In this document: one piece after another, positions 20,993 to 32,262 of the stretch
Position numbering within the stretch: the stretch's first letter is position 1
Layout of the letters: each line of letters starts with the position of its first letter
NCBI GenBank assembly: GCA_963082975.1
Contig: OY720350.1
Location: 13,238,910-13,302,909, forward strand
Length of the DNA stretch: 64,000 nucleotides
Direction: 5' to 3'
Origin: Labia minor
Taxonomy: Eukaryota > Arthropoda > Insecta > Dermaptera > Spongiphoridae
Made by a program: the position numbers and the translations under genes
Notes under the pieces: model-generated
What the model was told of the DNA's origin: nothing
Databases searched by the model: none
Seen by the model: the letters and a program-made list of their open reading frames with translations, nothing else

Positions 20993-21843
20993 AATACTTT
21001 ATATAAAAAAAAAACTTTTTTAAAAAACCACGTTTTTAACGCACTAAAAAGAAGAAAATAATTTTTCTGAAACCCCATAGGTACTGACATTACAAACAAG
21101 AGATATGATTTGAAGAAAATTTTCTATAACGTAAAACGTGGGGCGCAAATAATAATAAATTTTTTAAATGCAATATAATTTCTTTGATTAATTTATTTCA
21201 ATATCCATGGATTTATATTTTAAGTTTTATATTTTTTACCAGACTTTTTGTAAAAGGGAATATTATTAGTAATCCAACAGAATACTTTTATTAATGTAAA
21301 TTTTTTTTGGAAAATTAATTCCTTAATATTAAATAAACATCTTCAATTTACACTTTAGAAATTTTATTAACATAAATATTAAATATTTGCTAGAAGTTTT
21401 GCAGTAGCAAAATTTAGTTTTAGATTTCTTCAAGTTAAATTTCTTATATTATTTACCAGAATATTGTTAGGATGTCATTTTTTATCAGAATTTTTTAAAA
21501 GTGAATATTATTAGTAATCTAAAGGTAATCTTTTCATAAATTAAATTTACCTCTTTTAAAAATTTCGATAAGTTATAAGCTTTACTTTTTGAAGCTAATT
21601 AAAATATGAATTCATTTATCCTATTAATTTGTACCTAATAACATTTATTTATAAATTTTTATACGATACAGAATATTTTAGCCATAGTTGCGCCCCACGT
21701 TTTACGTTATAGAGAATTTTCTTCAAATCATATCTCTTGTTTGTAATGTCAGTACCTATGGGGTTTCAGAAAAATTATTTTCTTCTTTTTAGTGCGTTAA
21801 AAACGTGGTTTTTTAAAAAAGTTTTTTTTTTATATAAAGTATT
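20993..21843. mobile_element. foldback-type element with 156-bp near-perfect inverted arms
   Basis: Arms 20993-21148 and 21688-21843 are reverse complements almost throughout, from the outer AATACTTTATATAAAA to the inner GTAAAACGTGGGGCGCAA. TA dinucleotides lie at matching positions near both tips, consistent with a TA-target DNA transposon. The interior of about 540 bp is AT-rich, has internal approximate repeats (GAATATTATTAGTAATC occurs twice) and no open frame, so the element is non-autonomous. Superfamily is not established. Confidence 0.88.
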
Positions 21844-22203
21844 ATTTTCTACTTTTTAGTCTTCATATATTGCAATCGATTTCACTTGACCTATACTACT
21901 TTTAAGTTTTTTGATTGACTTTAATAGTCATGAAATACTATTATCCTGAAAGTAATAAATTTAAATTGAATTATAAAGAGAAATTTTTAAATTTGTCATA
22001 TTTTAATTCTTTATTGCCTAAAACTCATCATAAATTTAAATTTTGTTTTCTAAATTACAGTACAAAACATTAATATACCTTCTTTCAAATTTATTTACAT
22101 TTTAAATATTATACATATTATATTATTCTTTTAACGGGTTTTTAACGGTTTTTTTCAAATTTAAATATTTACACTTTTTGTTTTGATTTTCCCATACAAA
22201 ATT
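21844..22203. other. AT-rich intergenic DNA, no gene seen
   Basis: Nothing recognised. Confidence 0.6.
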
Positions 22204-22410
22204 ATATTCATTAATTATGCTCTAATTAAACACTTGCAAGCTACGAATGTGTTATTTTATTGTATTGTCATCCAGAATACATTACTCTGAAAAGTTTCAG
22301 AGCGATTGGATGACTGGAAGTGGTCGAAATTTCGATTGCAAGATTTGACCCGAACAGATAAATAAACAAACAAACAAACAAGAAAGCAAGCTAAGAAAAA
22401 CGTGGTAAAA
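22204..22410 (+). repeat. repeat family C, copy 1
   Basis: It runs from ATATTCATTAATTATGCTCT to AAGAAAAACGTGGTAAAA and is nearly identical to 23526-23720, with a 12-bp longer (AAAC)n tract. It contains GGATGACTGGAAGTGGTCGA and no reading frame; the class is unknown. Confidence 0.9.
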
Positions 22411-23525
22411 TACACTCAGTTAGCAAGAGTGCTAATGATGACTTGGTGAGATGCAGAGAGCAAATGAAAGCTGAAGGAAATTGAGGGTGGCGTTTAAGTC
22501 GAAAAAAGGTGTGTCGAAACAGGCAACCAATCAGAAGACCCGTTAAGTAAAAATAAGAAGAGGGGAGTTTGAACCTTTTTTCTACCTCCCTATTATATTT
22601 TTTCAATATTTTGATTTTATTAATTTTTTATCTCTCTTTGTAAAGACGAAATTATAACTTTAAAATGATTTTAAATGTAATCAATCAAAAGTCAGAAATT
22701 ATAATTTAAAAAAATCAAAATTCTTCATAAAAAAAAAATGGCTTTTTATTTTTTCTAATACATTTACCGTGTATATAATATATAGAGATTCTTTATTTCA
22801 TTAGATTGAATATTATTTATTAGTAATTCATTTAATAAATATCTAATCGTTATTTGAAATTTATTTAATTATTATTTTAGAATTTATGATGCTTAATCCA
22901 AATTTAATTCGCAGCATGGAACATACGATCAGGACTGTCATTTAGTTGGAGGGGAGCGACCTGAACATTTTTTCAAACTTCTTATTTAAACGGATTTTAA
23001 TATTTTGATTATTATTATTAATTAATGTATTATATTTGCATCCCGCCTCGTTTTTGTATTAGATATTGTATCAATATTTTTTATATTTAAAATATTTTAA
23101 AATTTTTTAATTAATTTCGAAAGAAAATTAAAAATATATTTATACAATTTTTGCTAGTATAATAAAATAAGATCTAATGAAATATATTTATTTTTATCGT
23201 CAATTCACAATGTGTCATTTATTATATTATTAATTTGTGAAATGATTACAAATTTTATGTAAAATCCATTCTCTATTCGTTTAGATCAAAAATAATATAT
23301 TTAACATTTAATATATTGAATATATTTAATACATACTAGAATCAACTCTTGAATATTTTTTTAAACAAGCGGACTATGGACATCTGTATTATTTATTTTT
23401 AATGTTTTGACAAAGTCCCTTTTGTTGTTTTCTTCTTTTGTATTATGTATTGAGAAAGGTAAGTTTTGGAAAGGGCCTTTTGTTGTATTATTATTGTTTC
23501 TCCTTTTTAAGTTAACAAAATACAA
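22411..23525. other. AT-rich intergenic DNA, no gene seen
   Basis: No coding feature recognised. The sequence TTTTTGCTAGT at about 23148-23158 also occurs near 34.81 kb. Confidence 0.55.
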
Positions 23526-23720
23526 ATATTCATTAATTATGCTCTAATTAAACACTTGCAAGCTACGAATGTGTTATTTTATTGTATTGTCATCCAGAAT
23601 ACATAACTTTGAAAAGTTTCAGAGCGATTGGATGACTGGAAGTGGTCGAAATTTCGATTGCAAGATTTGACGCGAACAGATAAACAAACAAGAAAGCAAG
23701 CTAAGAAAAACGTGGTAAAA
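23526..23720 (+). repeat. repeat family C, copy 2
   Basis: Direct-orientation second copy of 22204-22410 with only a few substitutions and the shortened (AAAC)n tract. Confidence 0.9.
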
Positions 23721-23730
23721 AGGAAAAAAT

Positions 23731-24069
23731 AACGTGACCTGTGGCCAGGCACAGAACCAACCGACGGTTTGAAATAAAATAATTTCCAGCTACAGAAACA
23801 ATTTTAAAAATTTTTAATATATCTATTAATGGAATAAAAAACAGATATGGATATAACATAAATATTTTTAATTTTATTTATAATATATAAGGAGGCCATG
23901 GCTGTGACATCACGAAGGGCTGGGTGACGTCATATAATTTTAAATTAAGAAAAAACTAATGAAGATGATTTTTCCAGAGGATAAAACCAATACACCAATA
24001 TGTAAAAACTCTCCTCATGTGAAATTTGGTGTGAAAACAATACCTCCCTTACTAGCGTCGGTGGGTAAA
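23731..24069 (+). repeat. dispersed repeat family A, short form
   Basis: It begins GTGACCTGTGGCCAGGCACA, contains CCGACGGTTTGAAATAAA and the TGACGTCATATAATTTTAAA segment, and ends at TCGGTGGGTAAAAA. The hairpin segment is partly deleted (the AATGCATGATTCGTGG part is missing). It starts directly after a repeat family C copy. Confidence 0.85.
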
Positions 24070-24139
24070 AAGCAAAATTACAATTGTATATCTGCATAAT
24101 TAATTAAATATAGTGGGAAACCTTTAGTAGAATGTATCT

Positions 24140-24620
24140 ATCTATCAAGTTAGCTTTTTCAATTTGGCGCAAGGAAAAGTTCTCCTCAGACTGGAAAGAA
24201 GTAGATATTTTTTGAAAAAAGAACTAAAACAGACTGTAATAATTATAGAGTAATATCTCTGTTGATAATATCATATAAGATTCTTTAAAATATTACCTTA
24301 TTAAAATTACGACCATATGCAGAAGAAATAGTGAGAGAATACCAATACGGATTCAAGCCAAACCGATCAATATTAGATCAAATATGAGCATTAAAACAAA
24401 TATTAAGAAAAAAAACACAAATTTTCGATTCCTCAACTATTCGTAGACTTTAGTAAAATATATGACTCATTATCGGAGAAAACTTTTACTAATGTTAATT
24501 TTTAAATAAAATTAGTCCGTATGATTCCGATTTGTCTGGAAGTTAGTAAAAGAAGGGAAAGATGGGAGAATCATATATCACAGAAACTTTTGAAATCCCG
24601 AAATTTTGAAAGAGACATTC
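24140..24620 (+). pseudogene. non-LTR reverse transcriptase relic
   Basis: The frame contains DCNNYRVISLLIISYKIL and then REYQYGFKPNRSILDQI, equivalent to the LINE RT blocks CNNYRGISLLxxxYKIL and EYQxGFRxNRSTxDQI. These are followed by the finger-palm segment with a stop and a decayed FVDFSKIYDS. The catalytic FADD block is not found. Several stops make it nonfunctional; it is a different lineage from the 12.3-kb LINE. Confidence 0.75.
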
Positions 24621-24828
24621 TATAACCATTTTAATTTTAATTTAGCATTGGAATACTTGTATAGACAAATTGAGAAGAAATCCAATTAGGCAAAAAAATT
24701 CAATTAGTTTACTGGTTGTATAATCTGATTGTGAGGTGTGAGTACAAAACCATCCAACCTATCAACCCTTGGTCACACAGACTAAGACCCAGAATCCCAA
24801 AAAATATTCCCACCTAAATAATCTCTTG

Positions 24829-24866
24829 AAAATGGCACCAAGATGGGTGCCGAAACGTCGAGAAAA
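24829..24866 (+). ncRNA. hammerhead-like stem motif at a retroelement end
   Basis: The sequence is TTGAAAA, then a stem TGGCACC/GGGTGCC closed by a short loop (AAGAT), then GAAACGTCG. This is the layout of a hammerhead core (CUGANGA, stem II, GAAA). Both C3 and G8 positions differ from consensus (U and A), which would still pair with each other. The same arrangement occurs in the Penelope-like 3' end at 36.8 kb. Catalytic activity is not shown and is doubtful. Confidence 0.4.
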
Positions 24867-24909
24867 CAATCTCACAAAAATACGTGATTAAATCCCTGAT
24901 AAATCTGAT

Positions 24910-26650
24910 AGTAATAATAACAATAACATTCGCGGAAACCTAAACCAACATATATGTGTATGTATATATATATATATAGAGAGAGAGAGAGATAGATGGA
25001 GATATAGAGCGATATATTGATATTCATAAAAAAAATTTAGTTTAAATTAAAATTAAATTCTATACTCGTATCAGGTAGAGAAATTGAAATACACCATTCA
25101 CATGATTAATTCCATGAACGTTTAAAATATATCTCTCTGATTAAATAATAATTAAATAAATTTTAAAATCCTTTATGTAAAATAAAATAAAATTTAATTA
25201 TTTCTTAGAATTTATATATTATAAATTGTTTTGCAAAATTAATTTTTCAAAATCTATTATTTTTATTAATAAAATAATTATAAAAATATCAAATCAAATT
25301 TTAATGAAAAAAATTAATAACAAATAGGATATTGTATTTTTTTTTCAAATTTAATTTCAATAATATTGTTACTATACTTTATGTATATGAAATGTGATTA
25401 CAAATATAGGATACTTTTACAATATTATTTTTATATTTTTTAAATCAAACCACAATATTAAATTAGAATAAACTTGCTGCTCAAACCACTATATTAAAAT
25501 ATTCGTATCTTTTTGTGTTCTTATTTAAAATATATTTTAAGTAAATTAATTATATATTTTATTGTATATGTTATAATAGACTATAATATTTTTTAATCAT
25601 TTTGAAATTTTATTTTCATTAGTGAATTATATTAAATATTTTTAATAATAATAAATAATAAGAAAATCTAAAGTGACAAACTTGAGACATTTAATAAAAG
25701 TAAATTTAACATTTTTGACGTATAGATAAACTAAATACATATACAATATATATTCTTTAATAGTATTAATTTAAATTAATTGATTAATTTGTTATTTAAG
25801 GTTTTTTGCTTTTATTAATTTTTCTAGACTGTAGTTTCTTCCTCCCTCAGAAGAAATTTATCTAACTCTTTGGCGCTAGGAGATTAGAAAATTGTTAGTC
25901 AGACCAAACACACATTTCTCTAACAGTCTTTGTTCTGACCTACCTTTATCATACACCTATTATTCTTAAAGTTCTCCTTTACCTTTGGTCTACCAACTGA
26001 TGGTTTCTCAATTGGTCTTTCCGTAAACTAACCAAGTTTCTTGCTAGTCTTTCGCACTCTTCTATTCACGTGATCTATATATTTATTTAACTTACACTTT
26101 TATGATTCATTGTATTAAAATTTAAACAAATACAAATTTTATAAATTTATCAATATATATAAACACATATTTTAAATATTCTTAAATAATACCCATATTT
26201 TAATATTCTAATTAAATATACAAATTTTAAAGTATTATAAATATAAAATTATATATATATATATATATACAATTTAATATTATTTTTTATTAATCTATAT
26301 AATATATATATAAATCATGGTATATAAAAATTAAAATATAATTTTTTAGATAAATGATATTATGTTTTCAATTTTTTTAAATTGATTTAAAAATTAGAAT
26401 ATTTGAATTTGATTAAATTTTAACACTTGTAATCAATCATATGCAAATAAAATAGAAAATTTTGAAAATCAACTTGCTATTAAATTCAGAAATATGAGTT
26501 CAATTATAATACTTACTTTAAAATTTGTATATTTAATTAGATTATTAAAATATGTATAAATATTATTTGTGATTATTAATATTTCTCATGCAATTTGGAT
26601 TGGTAAATGAATTGATCTGGGATAGGACTCATCTTATAAATTTTTTCTAA
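24910..26650. other. AT-rich intergenic DNA, no gene seen
   Basis: It holds a (TA)n(GA)n tract at about 24958-24992 and (TA)n at about 26252-26270. Part of 25820-26060 is slightly less AT-rich, but I recognise nothing in it. Confidence 0.55.
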
Positions 26651-26654
26651 TCTT

Positions 26655-26712
26655 AGGAGAATATCAATGCAGATTAAGGCCAAATCAGACAATATTAGAT
26701 TCCTAAGAACAA
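26655..26712 (+). pseudogene. short LINE reverse transcriptase scrap
   Basis: The reading GEYQCRLRPNQTILDS resembles the LINE RT block EYQxGFRPNRSTLDQ also seen at 24.3 kb. It is short and its flanks do not extend convincingly, so this call is weak. Confidence 0.4.
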
Positions 26713-26719
26713 TCAATAT

Positions 26720-28435
26720 TTCGATATACCAATTATTATGATACACAAGTTAGTTTAAACTATTGGCTGAACATAATAAAACTAAAAAAAAATTTTACCG
26801 AGGTGTATTAAACTGAAACATCAAATAGTATTTTGGCTCTTACCTTGACAAAAAAAAATCATCACATTTAAAAATTATAGAGATATTCTTAATCTTTTTA
26901 AATGAATAAATATTTTAAAACATTATTGTTTGTATAATATAATCTTTTGGAACACATTAAGTGTTCCGAAGCACCGAATCCTTGGCACTATCAGAAGGAC
27001 TGACACACGTCTGTACCTGATGAAAGCAGTCTCGCTAACGAATAGATTTTATATTCTCATGTTTGATTGTTAACCACCAGAAGCTGTATATTGTCTTTGA
27101 TTTTAAATCGACATTTAACTCGATTAAGCATTTCCTTTTATGGGAGAAATTATACCACTTTGATTGTTTACCAAGGATCATTGAATCGCTGAGAGAAATT
27201 TAGAACGCGATGATCAGGGTAAAATGTGGAGATAATTATACGAATCCCAACAGAATTTGAAGAGGGAGTGATAGTATTTGCCCCTTCATAGATCTTAGAA
27301 AGCACTTTGAGAGATGCAAAAGATTACCTTCTCTGGTCACCACTACCAGGAAGCTTTGTGCATTTGTGTGTCCGCCTGCATGAAGGGTTTAAGGCAAAAA
27401 TTATTTGAGATTATTTTTATAAAGACAAAATTAATAACATGGTTATAGATTACCTCAAATTTATAACTAACGATTAGAATGGAAATCAAATATACTATAA
27501 ATATGTAAATATAATTTTTACCCCAAAAGAAGAAAGAAATCAAATACAAAAATTGTATCCAAATTTCTTAATCAATAAATCAATCAATAATAATATTTAT
27601 AGTATTAAATAATATTTTACTTCAAAAAATAATATCAATTCGTTAAATATTGTATATTTTTATTTTTACACCTATGGAAAAAAAATCAATGTTTGTTTTT
27701 TTTTAATTTGTTTTATTTTTCCACTAATAAATTTTGAATAAATAGATATTATTTAATTTATTTAATTTTACAGAATCCTTATCAAATTTTAAGATTATTT
27801 TTTAATTTATTTAATGAAACGAAAATCGCGAAGGGCTCTCTCTACTTACACTCTCCATCTCTATTCTTTTTTTTTTTTTTATTTTCTTATGTTCATTCAG
27901 CATGCAATTCAAATTTAATCAAACGATTCTAGATAAAAACAAATTATATACTTGAAAATAAATGCAATATGATTTCATTTAACAAATTTTTATAAATTAT
28001 GACTTGGTCGTGCGCTTGTTCTTATTATTATTTAAGAATTCGATATTTAAAAATAGCTATAGAGAGTAGAAACGAACTTTATTCTTTCTAAAGGGTGTGG
28101 CCGAGGGTAAAGGACGAGATTTGAAGGGAATGAAGGGGTTGGAATAATTATTTTTCGTTCCATTCATAAGATGGATACAAGGGGACAGAGGAAATAAAAC
28201 AAAAGCTGTTTGTAGTTGGCGAATAGAACAACACTCTAAACAAAAGAAAGGACAAAAAAAAAATTGCAAAAAGAACAATAAAGGCCGATATTTAGTTTGA
28301 TTGAAGATTATGATGAAAAGAATTCAAGATGATAACTTATTATCTTTTGTATTATATTATATGTAGATTTATATGAATATATATTTTGCAAAGTATAAGT
28401 AAATCTATAATAAAATAATAATTACTTAATATGTG
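26720..28435. other. intergenic DNA; unassigned less AT-rich patch at 26950-27360
   Basis: The patch at 26950-27360 has a composition like coding or element-derived DNA, but every frame is broken and I recognise no family. The rest is AT-rich simple sequence. Confidence 0.5.
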
Positions 28436-28585
28436 GGATGACCATACGAAGGGTTTTGAATGGTACACTATCGTCTTTTTGCATTATCAATTGCATTACA
28501 GGAGGTTAGGTGGTGGGAGAAGGGAGGATTGATGCCAGACAGTAAGTATATTTGCCTATACGGTAGATCTGAATGACATCAACTA

Positions 28586-28816
28586 TAGTCCGGGAGATGA
28601 AAGTTGGTGCACGAGCCGACCCCCACCCTCGGCCAACAAGTTCCCGCACTTGCCCCAACAATCCAACGAAACCACTCTGTTGCGCATATCACATTTTTTA
28701 TAGTTTAGTTTGAGAGAGTAGAAGACTGTGGTGTGGAGGGTCAATCACTCTAGGAGGGGGTACCCCGTCTTTCCTGGCCGCCACCCCTCACGCACCAACA
28801 TTCATCTCCCCGACTA
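28586..28816. mobile_element. GC-rich MITE with ~30-bp inverted ends and TA duplication
   Basis: The left end TAGTCCGGGAGATGAAAGTT and the reverse of the right end TAGTCGGGGAGATGAATGTT match, continuing into GGTGC. TA flanks both sides (28584-28585 and 28817-28818). The 231-bp interior is G/C-rich, unlike most MITEs here, and has no reading frame. TA target use suggests a Tc1/mariner-type or related transposase. Confidence 0.8.
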
Positions 28817-28939
28817 TAGAAACAGACTTTATTATTAGATTATTAGAAAATCAGTTGCCACATCAATTAAAAATATAGAATTCATACATGATAGGATATC
28901 CGTTTAAGTACTCCAGGATAAAATCTATAATACAAATTT

Positions 28940-29490
28940 ATAATAACGCTAATAAATGTGCATGCACCTAAAGATGGAAGAATTATAGACACATTTTATG
29001 AGGAACTAGAATCTGTGATAGATCAGATCCCAAAATATAATAATAAACTTATATTAGGTGATTTTAATGCCAAAATTGGCAAAGAGGAAATATTTCGACC
29101 ATTATATAGTAAAAGAGAGCCTTCATGAAAGAAGCAACGACAGCAGGGTTGGAGTAATAAGTTTCGCGTCCAGAAAAGATTTAATAATTAAAAGCACTTA
29201 GAGCAGTGATTCTCAACCACTGTACCGAGGCACTTTAGTGTGCCGCGAGATTTTCAAAAGTGTACCACGAGATTATGAGGCTCCAACTTTTTTTTCTAAA
29301 TTTTTTCAATTTGGGACGACTTTTTTTCAATATGGTAAACTTTTACACTTATCTTTTTCTTTGTGTGCCGACAAATTTTTAAACCGTTAAAAGTGTGCCG
29401 CGGTAAAAAAAAGGTTTAGAATCACTGACTTAGAGATAACCATAAGGGTACATGGAACTCGACAGGCCGAAAACGATACAACTTGGTTTA
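28940..29490 (+). pseudogene. RTE-type LINE endonuclease fragment, split by a hAT insertion
   Basis: The frame reads LINVHAPKDGRIIDTFYEEL, then IDQIPKYNNKLILGDFNAKI and GKEE. The GDFNAKIG block carries the catalytic D and N of apurinic-type LINE endonucleases. After a frame shift it reads RSNDSRVGVISFASRKDLII. It is interrupted at 29204 by a hAT MITE and resumes at 29436 as DNHKGTWNST, equivalent to the family's HKxTWxSPDG. The RT is absent. Orientation and spacing show the two parts were one gene fragment before the insertion. Confidence 0.8.
29204..29427. mobile_element. hAT-type MITE inserted in a LINE, perfect 8-bp duplication
   Basis: It starts CAGTGATTCTCAACCACTG and ends GGTTTAGAATCACTG, flanked by identical ACTTAGAG (29196-29203 and 29428-29435). 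The interior reads GTGTGCCGCGAG and similar low-information sequence with no reading frame. Related copies lie at 40.4 and 45.3 kb. Confidence 0.93.
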
Positions 29491-29936
29491 AAACATAAAT
29501 TAAAATTCAAAATTTAAACCAAAAATATTGAATTTTGAAGAGATGAAAAAATAAACCAAAAATAAATTTACTAGTTTGAATTTTGAAGAAAATAATATTA
29601 ATTATTAATATTAAAATAATATTAAAATAAATGAACTTTATTTTATTTCTAAGTTTTAATTTCTCATGTTACTTATTATAATTGTATTATATTCTTTCAT
29701 TATTAAATATTAATTTTAATATAATTTAATATTTTATTTTAATTTGAATCAATTCAAATTAACCCCTCTTCCCTTATCAATTTTCGCTGGATTCACCCAA
29801 CTATTTTCTATTAATAATAAACAGAGTGCTACCAATTAAATTAAAAATCAATTTTATTAATTTTAAATCCATTTTTTTTGAATAACTCAACCCATACTAA
29901 GCTTCCAATATACGACAATATATATATATATATAAT
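29491..29936. other. AT-rich intergenic DNA, no gene seen
   Basis: Nothing recognised; a (TA)n tract lies at about 29920-29934. Confidence 0.6.
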
Positions 29937-30074
29937 CATATTACGTTGGCATTTATATAGATATTCATATTTTTTCTGAAATACATGAAACACTTTGATG
30001 TTTCTTTTTGCAAGCTTAAAAATAATAATAATAATAAATAAATAAACAAAAATAAAGAAAACGTGTACATCTAT
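29937..30074 (+). repeat. direct repeat D, copy 1
   Basis: From CATATTACGTTGGCATTTAT to AAAACGTGTACATCTAT. It matches 30431-30568 in the same orientation with a few substitutions and a different (AAT)n length. Confidence 0.9.
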
Positions 30075-30239
30075 CTACATTTTTCTATGTAGTCACAATG
30101 TTAATGTTTTCAAAGTTTAAAAGGCCAATATGATCAATTGAGATATTGTAAATATCAATATATACTTATTTAAAAAGAACATCTACATTTCAAATTTTAA
30201 AAAAATAATTTCTGCAGTTATTGATTAGATATTAATAAA

Positions 30240-30430
30240 ATTTATAGCCTATGTTCAAATAGAGTTATGCAAGAATATTGTGATGTAATTTCATCGAAAT
30301 CGGTTTAGCCAATTTTGAGTCTATATGGTTACAATTTCCGGACAGACAGACAAACAGACATGAAAAATTCTAAAGTCACTTTTGGATTTTAGAGATCATG
30401 AAACGCAAAGCTATGTAAAAACTTTTAATT
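30240..30430 (+). repeat. CAGACAGACA-bearing repeat segment between direct repeats D
   Basis: It contains ATTTCATCGAAATCGGTTTA, then CCGGACAGACAGACAAACAG. This ATCGAAATCGGTT plus (ACAG)n layout is shared in style with families A and C, and is common in arthropod non-autonomous repeats. No reading frame. Confidence 0.6.
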
Positions 30431-30568
30431 CATATTACGTTGGCATTTATCTAGAAATTAATATTTTTTTCTGAAATACATGAAACACTTTGATATTTCT
30501 CTTTGCAAGCTTAAAAAAAAAATAATAATAAATAAATAAACAAAAATAAAGAAAACGTGTACATCTAT
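30431..30568 (+). repeat. direct repeat D, copy 2
   Basis: Second copy of 29937-30074, about 494 bp downstream of it in the same orientation. Confidence 0.9.
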
Positions 30569-30574
30569 TCTAGA

Positions 30575-30662
30575 TGTTTGAAATTCGACCCTCGCCTCGC
30601 TCGCGTCGTTAGCTACGCGATCACGTGACCCCGGTTAAACGGCGCGTAGGCGAAGTGCTAAG
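30575..30662. other. short CpG-rich segment
   Basis: CTCGCCTCGCTCGCGTCGTT and the following 50 bp contain many CpG dinucleotides in an otherwise CpG-poor AT-rich context. It may be an element end or a regulatory fragment. Confidence 0.4.
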
Positions 30663-31572
30663 AAAAAAAAAAAAAGTTATACGAGAAGAGATCAATTATT
30701 ATTAGGCTATCGGAATTGAAACCATCAATCACTTGATATTTTATGTTGTACGATTCGTTTTCATTCTAAACTTGAAAATTTTTAATCTTGGATTAATATT
30801 TATAAACAAATTGAAAATAAAAATCCCTCTGCATTTTGATAAGAAGATTTTAAACCAAAAGTCAATCAAAATATCGCATTTGGATTTAAAATGCGAAAAG
30901 GATCAAATTTTAATTAACTTGTACGCTACAAAGGACCTTTCATCTCATCAAAATCTCATCATCTTTACAGATCTTTTTATTTAAATATTAACACAAAAAA
31001 TAATCACACCAACACAACAATTATTTTTAAAACCAACATTACACTTAAAATAAAATAAAAAAAAATGTTTTAATATAGCAAATATGATAAATACATTCTG
31101 AGATCTCCTGAACATTTTTAATTATAGAAATATTTGTATAGAACGAGTGGAAATTATATAACTCTGATTCACGTTTTGATTCAAACTCTGATTTTCTGTT
31201 AATGATGATGATAAAAATGCAATTAATTTTTTTCGTTGCCTATGGGTATATTTTTGACCTTTTTCTTATCAATATTATGAATTTAAAATTAATTCGTTTT
31301 CGAAGAGTTTTAGATAATAGAATATTATAAGGATATTATGATCTTCTTAATTAAATAAATAAATAAATAAATAAGAATATAAATGATTATATAAAAATAC
31401 CAGTCAATTTTACTTGTAACTATGTACTCAGACTTAGCTCTGTACATATTTCAGCATTTAAGTACCTATATATCCTATTTTACAAAAAAATAAAAAATAA
31501 AAAGATATATTCAATTCAATTATTTTTTTAATTTATTAATTAAATAAAAACAAAACAATTGAATATTTAATA
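30663..31572. other. AT-rich intergenic DNA, no gene seen
   Basis: An 83-codon open frame at 30733-30984 is Ile/Leu/Lys-rich low-complexity sequence and matches nothing I know. (AATA)n lies at about 31350-31373. Confidence 0.55.
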
Positions 31573-31580
31573 GGGCCTCC

Positions 31581-31868
31581 GTGACGTACCGTGAGGTTCT
31601 TGCGCCTGAGGGCAACTGAGAAATTAGCGCCCCCTTTCTTATATATATTTAATTTAATTTTTTTTTAAAGAATATTAATGACGAATAACAGGTTTAACAG
31701 ATTTTAATAAGCGTATAAATAATATTTATTGACTTACACAAAATACAGTTTAAATTTAAATATTAATTCTTCTTTTGTTCCAAATTGGCTTCCCTAATTT
31801 TGCGCCCCGTAAATTTGGCGCCCGGGGACATATGTCCCCCCTGCCCCCCCCCCCCTAGTTACGCCACT
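31581..31868. mobile_element. hAT-like MITE, GGGCCTCC duplication
   Basis: The ends are GTGACGTACC and, from the right, AGTGGCGTAACTAG, an imperfect inverted repeat like the CAGTGGCGTA ends of many hAT elements. Identical GGGCCTCC octamers flank it (31573-31580 and 31869-31876). It contains a C-run and the GGCGCCCGGGGACATATGTC segment; no coding capacity. Confidence 0.8.
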
Positions 31869-31876
31869 GGGCCTCC

Positions 31877-32262
31877 TCCCTTCCCCCATAAATTAGCCCT
31901 TCCAAGTCTCGCCATATGGAATTTAGAAAAGGTAACAAAAATTAATAGGGCGTTTGGTCTGTAAACCTCTTTGAATTAGCCAAGAGTGAGTTCATATCGA
32001 AACTGCCATATACGGGGCATACCTACTAATGGGACGTTGGTATCCACAAAGATGGGTGTATCGCCCATACTAATCATAGGCCCTATGCTCAAAAAGAAAT
32101 CAACAATTTGTTCCTTCAGACTAATACCATTTCTGAACTGTACTGAATTATCTTCCCGAATGCCTGCTCATTTGATCCACCTTTCCCACTCTCAGTAATA
32201 CAAAAAGTGCAATTCAAGCAAACCATCCTTTAAATATTGGTTAGCATGGCAGTTGATTTATC
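31877..32262. other. intergenic DNA, unassigned
   Basis: It is less AT-rich at 31877-32215, with a 70-codon frame of no recognisable family. Confidence 0.45.

Noticed and set aside
22204-22410. Palindromic (AAAC)n-bearing repeat as CRISPR
   Set aside because: Only two long copies, no regular short spacers, and the genome is eukaryotic.
23148-23158. TTTTTGCTAGT shared with 34.81 kb as a Helitron 3' end
   Set aside because: A CTAG end followed by T fits, but there is no consistent hairpin upstream and no shared 5' TC end.
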